This document shows, piece by piece, positions 58,201 through 64,000 of a stretch of 64,000 nucleotides of DNA. The stretch covers positions 97,332,743-97,396,742 of the forward strand of contig NC_044278.2 of assembly GCF_004027225.2 (NCBI RefSeq). The letters run 5' to 3'. The position numbers and the translations under genes were made by a program. The first letter of the stretch is position 1; every line of letters starts with the position of its first letter. The stretch is from Strigops habroptila. Its lineage: Eukaryota; Chordata; Aves; Psittaciformes; Psittacidae. The notes under the pieces are model-generated. The model saw nothing but the letters and a program-made list of their open reading frames with translations, was not told the origin of the DNA and did not search any database.

Positions 58201-61200
58201 GCTCAAAGTTCTTTAATTAGGAAAAGTGCTTTCTAACTGAACTTTTAGGAATGGTTACCAGTACCTGCATCAAAAAAAGAACAGCCCCTTAATTTTTCTT
58301 TTGCAGACTGTGCTTCTTCACTATCAGACTGCACAAGTGTCAGAGCATAAGCAGTGATGGCTGTAGAATAGCAGTTAGTATTTCTTGAAAGTTTACTTTT
58401 CATGTAAGCCACTGCTCCTCTAATCGCTTGTACCTGTGAAAACAGAATGGATCCATTTAAAAAGGTCATTCAGACCTACTAACTGTTACTGCTGGCAAGT
58501 GTGTTAGGAAATTAGAATATTTCACTGTAGTAATCTTTGAGACAATTTTAATAATTTTATAAAAATATAGTGATTAAAGCTATTGATGATGGAGCATGTA
58601 GGTCAAACCACCTTGTACATTAGGCCACAGCATCTTTTCCTATTCACCACAGATGTAAACAGACTTTTATTTCTTTATTTGCAGTACTTAAAGATAGCAG
58701 GGTGGATATGTTGTTTTGCAATAGCCTTCAGACTTAAACAGTCAGGCTACCTACCACATCAGGTGACTTGAAGACCTGTAGAGTCTGTTGCAGTGCTATA
58801 GTTACAAAGGCTGTCAAAGCCAAATCCTCTTCTGCTGACCCAATGCCACCCTGAAAGATGAAACATGAAAAGGAAAAGTTAAACGTACATGTATACATTT
58901 TTACTAAGCACAAGGATCTCAGGATCAGACACTGGAAGCTGCTCTGAGGTCTCCATGCAGCTTCTCTTGTCCAGGTTGAACAGCCCCACTGTTCTCAGTC
59001 TGTCTCCATATGGGAGCTGCTCCAGCCCCTGCTCACCCTCGTGGCCTCTTCCGGACTTGCTCCAACAGCTCCATGTCTTTCTTATGTTGAGGACACCAGT
59101 AGCAGTGTGAGGCATGCCTGCCCATGGCAGGGGGGTTGGATCTAGATGATCTTCAGGTCCTTTCCAAACCAACCCATTCTATGATTCTATGATTAATTTT
59201 CTAAAAGTGCTCTAGAGGCATAGATCAGCTACAAAATTATCTAAGACTGCATCAGAAGATAAAGGTGGTGAAGTGCTAGCTGTGCATCTCTGACACAACA
59301 GACCTTTTAACAAGTTATTTTTACATTACAGATTTTGTACTTCTTACATTATAGATTTCTTTTCTTTAGATACATTTTTTGTTACTCAACAACTCACAAT
59401 ATTCCTTTAAATCCCTAACAGCCCTAAATGTGCAATAAATTCTTCTAAATATGGATGACCTACCTGCATAGTCCTGTCCAATACTGGGTGATGGTCATGG
59501 AATGAATCATCTGTCTGCTGTTGATCGGTCAAGTAGGAAATTGAGTTGCGTATGTGACTGTCTTGAACGCCAATGTATTCTCTGCTCCTTGTGAGTACTT
59601 TAACAATGAATGCAGTTAACCTGCACAAAAGAAAATTTTCCAAACCTGTGCTGGCACATATTTATAGAAGAGTATATTGACAGGAAAAGAAACATACTAA
59701 CTTTGTACATAGACTCACATTCAATACAGTGCACTCATTGGAAGCCAGTGAGCTATCACTTGTCACCAGTGTGAACATTTCTGGTCTGTGGCAAATGCAA
59801 AACAATCGGTTGCTCAATATAAATCTCCTTCATTAAGGACTAAACATGCTCAGAGACTTACAGGGCTGATCATCTAAGACAAAGGTATACAGGCAGCACC
59901 ATGCCCACCAGAATTTGAAAATCCATCCCCCTAGATCCAACTTCTGATGCATCAAATGATAATAGAGTTATTATGGGGGGAAAAAAATAAAAAAGAAAAG
60001 TACACTTACCATACACTACTGGGAGTTTTTTTAAATGCTCCATAGGATCCATCTGACTTCTGAAACTCAAGAATTCTAATATAACCTGCATGAACAGAAC
60101 AGCACACAACTGTTCAGAGAATACACATATTTCTTGGGCATTTTGATACCTCACTTGTATTAACAGGGACATGTTCAGTATTGACTAGTGGAAGAGTACA
60201 TGGAGGTCTTCACTGGTACATTAAAGAGGAAATGATTGTATCAGCAGGCCTTTGACAGAAAAAACACTAGGCTTAGAAGGTGCTCTGTCTTGTTTGACTT
60301 AATTGAGCCATGAGAATAGCCTGAAAACTGCAGGCATCTGTAGATACAAAGCATTTTCTGTGTAGTGAATCTTGGGAAACTTATTTCTTATTACTGAAAA
60401 TTTTTCAAGCTGTTGACTTTATGGTGCATAGAAACATATACAAAATACATACAAACCATCATCTCTTGGGTCAGACATAGGCTTAGAAATCATGATTTGT
60501 GGACTCTGATCTTGACTGCTATTATCTTGTCTAAGTCTGTATCATACCTACACAACTCATTTTCTACTTTGGTGAACTTCAGTAAGAATCAATAAAAGCA
60601 TAATATAGGGACTAAGTGCTCCTGACAATACCAAATACTCATCAGGAGGACCTTATGTCACTTTAGGCAATCTTAGATAAATAAGCAAAGATCTCCTTTC
60701 AGCTACTGTTAGCATGTTTTTGTCTCTGTTTATACCCTCATTTTTCACTGATGAAATGCGTCACATGTCCAAAGATCTTGAAGGCAGGTGCACTATATTG
60801 CTTTATGCCATGTACACACCACTCTAGTTAGAAAAAGCAGTTGTACCTGCTACGATACTGATAACTCTCGGGCTCTATGTTAGTACGTGTGAGCTGGAAC
60901 ACCTCTGCTTCCACATGCTGTGGTCCTGGCTTTGCTGTACATTTAACGCCAGTTTTGGATCATGACTTCAAGTGTGCTCGTTAAGAAGCAGCCTTGCAGC
61001 TGTCCTCTCCGTAAGGAAACTCCCTCCCTGGGTTGGTCTGAGGCTGTTGGAGTCATTCTAGCTCATGTGACAAATACATGAGTGTGGAAGAGAAAGTTTC
61101 AATATCATGATTACCAACCACTGGAAGTTTCCTTAGTGATACTTCTCTTGCCAACTAGAGACATCTCCAGTGGAGATATCTCCATCTCAAGTGGCCATCC

Positions 61201-63524
61201 TAAGCACTGTCTATGATCCATGGGGAGAAATAAGCACTTTTAGGACATGATTTGTCTTGATCTATTTTCCTCCTCTACATTAGGAGGAAATGAACAACTG
61301 GCCTTTGCTGTCCATTTACTCTGAAAAGAGCTGACATTGATCAGCTCAGATTTTACTTTCGACTTCTAAATTAGACAAGAGAGAGGGTGGACTGTAAATG
61401 TCAATACTGCACAATGTCAGATGCGTGCAATTAATTAGTCTTCTAAATCCTCCTCATCAGCTCTGTTCTCATGTCTGTCTTCAGATTATCAGAGGCATTT
61501 TTGTGTGTCTATGTTAACGCAGTGCTCACTCCTTTGGCAAGTATCAATGGTTAGTGTGCAATGAAAAAGGATAACAAAGATGCTGTAGGTTGCTCTCTGG
61601 TTTTGTTTTTGTTGAGTTTTTTTTGTTGTGTTTTGGGTGTTTTTTCATACCTTTTTCAATCATGCTAATGGCTTCCTCCTTCTGTTCAGGATTAAAGTTC
61701 GCCCACTGCTCACTGGCATTCAAGTACTCAATAGCATAGACTGCAGGGGCCATTTTCACCATTGTTTGCTCTGCGCAGCCTGTAGGCACTTGAATAAGTT
61801 TCTCAACTCCATTGAGACTAAGACAATTTCCAACAGACTCGTCCATAATATTTCCTGTTGTAAAAAATACAAGCCATAGTACATGTCACATGTAAAGCTG
61901 GCTGGTGCAACATGAAGAAAGGTAATACTAACTATAGGTTGGCACTCCAGCATGGCCAGATACTTCTCATTGTTAAATACTCTTTTCAGCTACCCAAGAC
62001 TTTGTAAAGATGGAGGAGAAAAAGGTGCCAGGCCCTTAGAAAGCTGGAGAAAGGAAACTAGAGTAGTGAAGGAGCATGGGGGAGAAAGAGTCCTGAGACT
62101 AGTGGAGACAGGAAAGCAAGGAAAAGGGGAAAGACTGGTGCTACAGGTTGGGGCTGAAAAAGTCTTGTCAAATCAGACCTGATCCTCCTACAGAGGGCAA
62201 AATGATTGTGCCTTAATCACCCCAAACATTTCACAGAGTTTAATTTGTTTTCCCTCTCTGCAATTTTCTCATTCAGTGAATTCAAGCATCCCCATACCTT
62301 AGAACAGCGATTTGAAATGTAAGCCAATAGCCATTGTGTCTAGAATGCACTATCTTTCATTTTCTGGGAAAAAATATTTTTATCATTAATAAGAGTACTT
62401 GCTAGTAGATGTTTTTAAAATACATACGCATGAACATATATATATATATATAAAATTATTTGATTAAATGAATATATGATTGTAGATATCTTCCCTTTAG
62501 AAAAACAGAACTTCTACATCAGAGTCTGGCATCCATATTTCTAAAGACTAAAGCAGTTTTCTACAGACCTATATGCAGTGTGAGGTTATTATAGAAGGAG
62601 AACCCTTCCCTTCTCCTCTGGCCTTCCCATAAAGTCAGGCTGGGCACAGTGAGGCAGGAAAGGACTGCATAAAGCTTTTTATCCAGTACAAGTGAGAAGG
62701 AGTAATTAGAAAGAGTAAAGGTACTGGATCAGCCTTGGGGCTGTTTTGTTTTGTGACCTGGTCATGTAGCACAGCCCATTTGAGTCATAGCAGAAAAAGT
62801 AGCAAGGAACGGGGACTTGACACTCAGGAATGAGCAGCACAAAGTGGCATGTTTCTTGTCACTTATGGAGAGGTTATTGACAAAAAATTACATTTACCTT
62901 TCAGGCTAACAAACACGTGACTATCAGAATCTGGTACCATATCAGATGGTCTGTTCAAGTCCAGCGTATGGGACTTTGCTGTAAACAAATAGTAAATAGA
63001 GATCTACATCTAGGCTTTTTAAACCTAAAAACATAAAGTGCAATTTTAGAACATGCTTTTCATTAAACATCTCACAACTGATGGCAATTACAACAAAAAT
63101 GTCATCAGAAATGTTAAATGGAAATTTATGAAAAGAAATATACTTATCTTTTTTAAGCTGATTTAATTTTCAGTCATTAGCAATATTTTCTGGCTTTAAA
63201 TGAGGCTTGACTTTAATAACTTATAAGAACCATTAGTAAATTAAATAGATGCCTACTTAATATTTAAAAAATGCTACCTTGAAACACAGAAGTAATACAA
63301 ATCAATTATAAACATTTAGAATTAAATTATTTTTCTTTCTTGAGTCTTTTGCTGTGTATTGGATGAAGAGATTTGTGACAAGTTCTAGTCAACCAAAGCA
63401 ACACTCGTACGTAAAGTATTTAACTGCACCCATTTGATATTTACACCAGGCTTTACATCACCTGTAACTTACAGTCACTGTTAATGCAAATGGTCTTTTC
63501 TTCTCTCTGTAAAACACCTTCAGC
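43461..63524 (-). CDS. C4: Complement C4, D-type, non-MHC (3' part; gene continues past window)
   Basis: Twenty exons, minus strand: 63524-63473, 62978-62898, 61854-61651, 60085-60010, 59620-59464, 58850-58755, 58433-58265, 57288-57122, 56387-56229, 55642-55583, 55122-55029, 54288-54120, 52476-52389, 51758-51684, 51013-50905, 49897-49808, 49220-49128, 48352-48269, 44891-44759, 43599-43461. All phases agree; 764 aa plus stop. Counting from the first visible residue: thioester domain from about 45 (GCAEQ 70-74, catalytic-position Asp186), CUB/MG8 region from about 335, Tyr/acid-rich tract 440-457, furin site RRKR 474-477, gamma chain to 764 with a C345C/netrin end. C4 rather than C3 or C5: AITAYALTLVQ, VALEALSAYS, YLIMGRDG and VLDRTMQGG. 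C4 is cleaved by C1s/MASP-2 and C4b bonds covalently to targets to build the C3 convertase. The N-terminal beta chain and C4a lie beyond 64000. Confidence 0.97.
46409..46444 (+). repeat. A-rich then GA-rich purine tract
   Basis: A run of A followed by GGAGAGAGGGAGGGAGGGG, in the largest C4 intron. A simple purine-rich repeat. Confidence 0.85.
49241..49525 (-). repeat. CR1 LINE fragment abutting a C4 acceptor
   Basis: Reversed CR1: CATAGAATGG, GTTGGAAAGGACCATAAGAT, CTAGTTCCAACCACCCTGCC, CTCAAGGCCCCATCCAACCT and CACTCTCACAGTAAAGAAT. It lies in the same orientation as the C4 gene. Its 3' end stops about 20 bp from the acceptor of the exon at 49220-49128. Confidence 0.93.
50105..50236 (+). repeat. 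T/G-rich low-complexity tract
   Basis: About 130 bases almost wholly of T and G with TTTG and GTT units and two long T runs, inside a C4 intron. No coding capacity. Confidence 0.85.
54120..54288 (-). other. C4: C4 alpha-gamma junction exon
   Basis: Encodes an acidic Tyr-containing stretch (TYYDENNDYEDSFDGEN), the counterpart of the Tyr-sulfated tail of the human C4 alpha chain. A polybasic furin site SRRKR follows (54184-54173) before the gamma chain, which starts DVIFPSK. The exon ends KYKVCI, matching the human gamma chain. Confidence 0.93.
56738..57022 (+). repeat. CR1 LINE 3'-end fragment
   Basis: Sense CR1: AGGAAGAAATTCTTCACTAT, then ACTGGAACAGGTTACCCAGA, TTCAAGGCCAGGTTGGATGG, CCCTTCCAACACAACCCATT and the tail CTATGATTCTATTATT. 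It lies antisense to C4 in the intron between exons 57288-57122 and 56387-56229. Confidence 0.95.
58915..59097 (-). repeat. CR1 internal segment, inverted part of a composite
   Basis: Reversed internal CR1: CTCTTGTCCAGGTTGAACAG, CAGTCTGTCTCCATATGGGA, GCTGCTCCAGCCCCTGCTCA and CTCCATGTCTTTCTTATGTT. It is directly joined to a sense CR1 3' end at 59098. Confidence 0.88.
59098..59195 (+). repeat. CR1 3' end, sense part of a composite
   Basis: Sense CR1 tail: CATGCCTGCCCATGGCAGGG, TTGGATCTAGATGATCTTCA, GGTCCTTTCCAAACC and ATTCTATGATTCTATGATT. It directly follows an inverted internal CR1 segment. Confidence 0.92.
59464..59620 (-). other. C4: C4 exon with Asp at the catalytic position
   Basis: 52 whole codons ending PVLDRTMQ, followed across the junction by GGIG. 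The Asp codon is 59478-59476. It is 115 residues after the thioester Cys, the spacing of Cys991 and position 1106 in human C4. Human C4B has His there and C4A has Asp (PVLD). The exon is otherwise a normal C4 thioester-domain exon (LTAFIVKVLT at its start). Confidence 0.95.
61651..61854 (-). other. C4: C4 thioester exon (GCAEQ)
   Basis: 67 whole codons. The thioester pentapeptide is at 61780-61766 (GGC TGC GCA GAG CAA), giving VPTGCAEQTM. Cys and Gln, which form the internal thioester, are both kept. The third residue is Ala where human C3 and C4 have Gly. A sequon (NAS) follows in EYLNASEQW. Confidence 0.95.
62436..62453. repeat. (AT)n microsatellite
   Basis: About nine AT units in a C4 intron. 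A polymorphic marker candidate. Confidence 0.9.
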
Positions 63525-64000
63525 CTGTACAATTGAGGAAAGAAAGGTCAAAACTTTTGCAAGCACTCACAACTGAAAGGTGCTGCATGAAAGCTGCAAT
63601 CTCTGCCCTTCGCTAGACCAGCAGGTGGCAGAAATAAGTAATTTTGGAGTGAGATTTCTCACCAGATAAATGTAAAACTAAAGCTTCAAAACAGAATTTC
63701 GTTTCTCCTAGCTGAACTGCTAATAAAATCTGACTTTTTTTTTTTTTTTATTATTGGTATATTTCCCTGGATGAAATTCCTTTAACCAAAACTAACCCAG
63801 AAAAATTAAACTTCAAAGTTTATTCTCAGCTTTGTGAGCTGTGCAAGTCAAGTTCATAGTTGGACTCATTTTTATAAACCTATCATCTATGAAATCCACC
63901 AAGTTCTGAGTTAATCTTGTTGATAAAACTCAAACTTTTTTCCTTCTGATTTCCATACATCCCTCTTCCTACAGTTTCTATTTTAATGAAGTTGTTTTTA
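63525..64000. other. C4 intron continuing past the window
   Basis: Upstream of the first visible C4 exon, whose acceptor is TTGTACAG. I see no further coding exon before the window ends. A T15 run lies at 63735-63749. The exon encoding the preceding part of the alpha chain must be beyond 64000. Confidence 0.7.

Noticed and set aside
43461-63524. Reading the gene as C3, C5 or alpha-2-macroglobulin
   Set aside because: C5 lacks the thioester. The furin-type alpha-gamma border and the YLIMG, ALSAY and VLDR-MQGG segments are C4 features. C3 has His at the catalytic site and no gamma chain.

Overview
The window is vertebrate nuclear DNA, almost certainly from a bird. It carries several chicken-repeat-1 (CR1) LINE fragments with the typical 3' end (octamer-like ATTCTATG tails, or the reverse complement). 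Introns are short, and the intron-exon genes match vertebrate families from end to end. I cannot name the species.

Layout: NHLRC3 (minus, 2330-9085) and PROSER1 (plus, 10005-27774) are divergent and share a roughly 1 kb CpG island. STOML3 (plus, 34128-41166) follows. Converging on it is the 3' part of a complement C4-type gene (minus, 43461 to beyond 63524; its 5' part lies past the window end). I rebuilt all exons by hand from GT/AG sites and family similarity. Every junction keeps phase, giving intact proteins of 339 aa (NHLRC3), 938 aa (PROSER1) and 283 aa (STOML3), and 764 aa of the C4 C-terminal part from 20 exons.

NHLRC3-PROSER1-STOML3 is the gene order of human 13q13, where FREM2 follows STOML3. 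Here a C4-type gene occupies that position, outside the MHC. Its thioester motif reads GCAEQ, and 115 residues after the thioester Cys the catalytic position is Asp (PVLD), not His. This is the spacing of Cys991 and position 1106 in human C4. It is therefore a D-type C4, expected to behave like human C4A. The alpha-gamma furin site (RRKR), an acidic Tyr-rich stretch before it, and all ten gamma-chain C-terminal cysteines seen in human C4 are present. This non-MHC complement gene is the most interesting content of the window.

The genes do not form a pathway. NHLRC3 is a secreted NHL beta-propeller protein, PROSER1 a nuclear chromatin cofactor, STOML3 a membrane scaffold for mechanosensitive channels, and C4 a plasma complement protein. 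The rest is introns, UTRs, CR1 fragments and simple repeats. No tRNA, rRNA, CRISPR or intact mobile element was seen.
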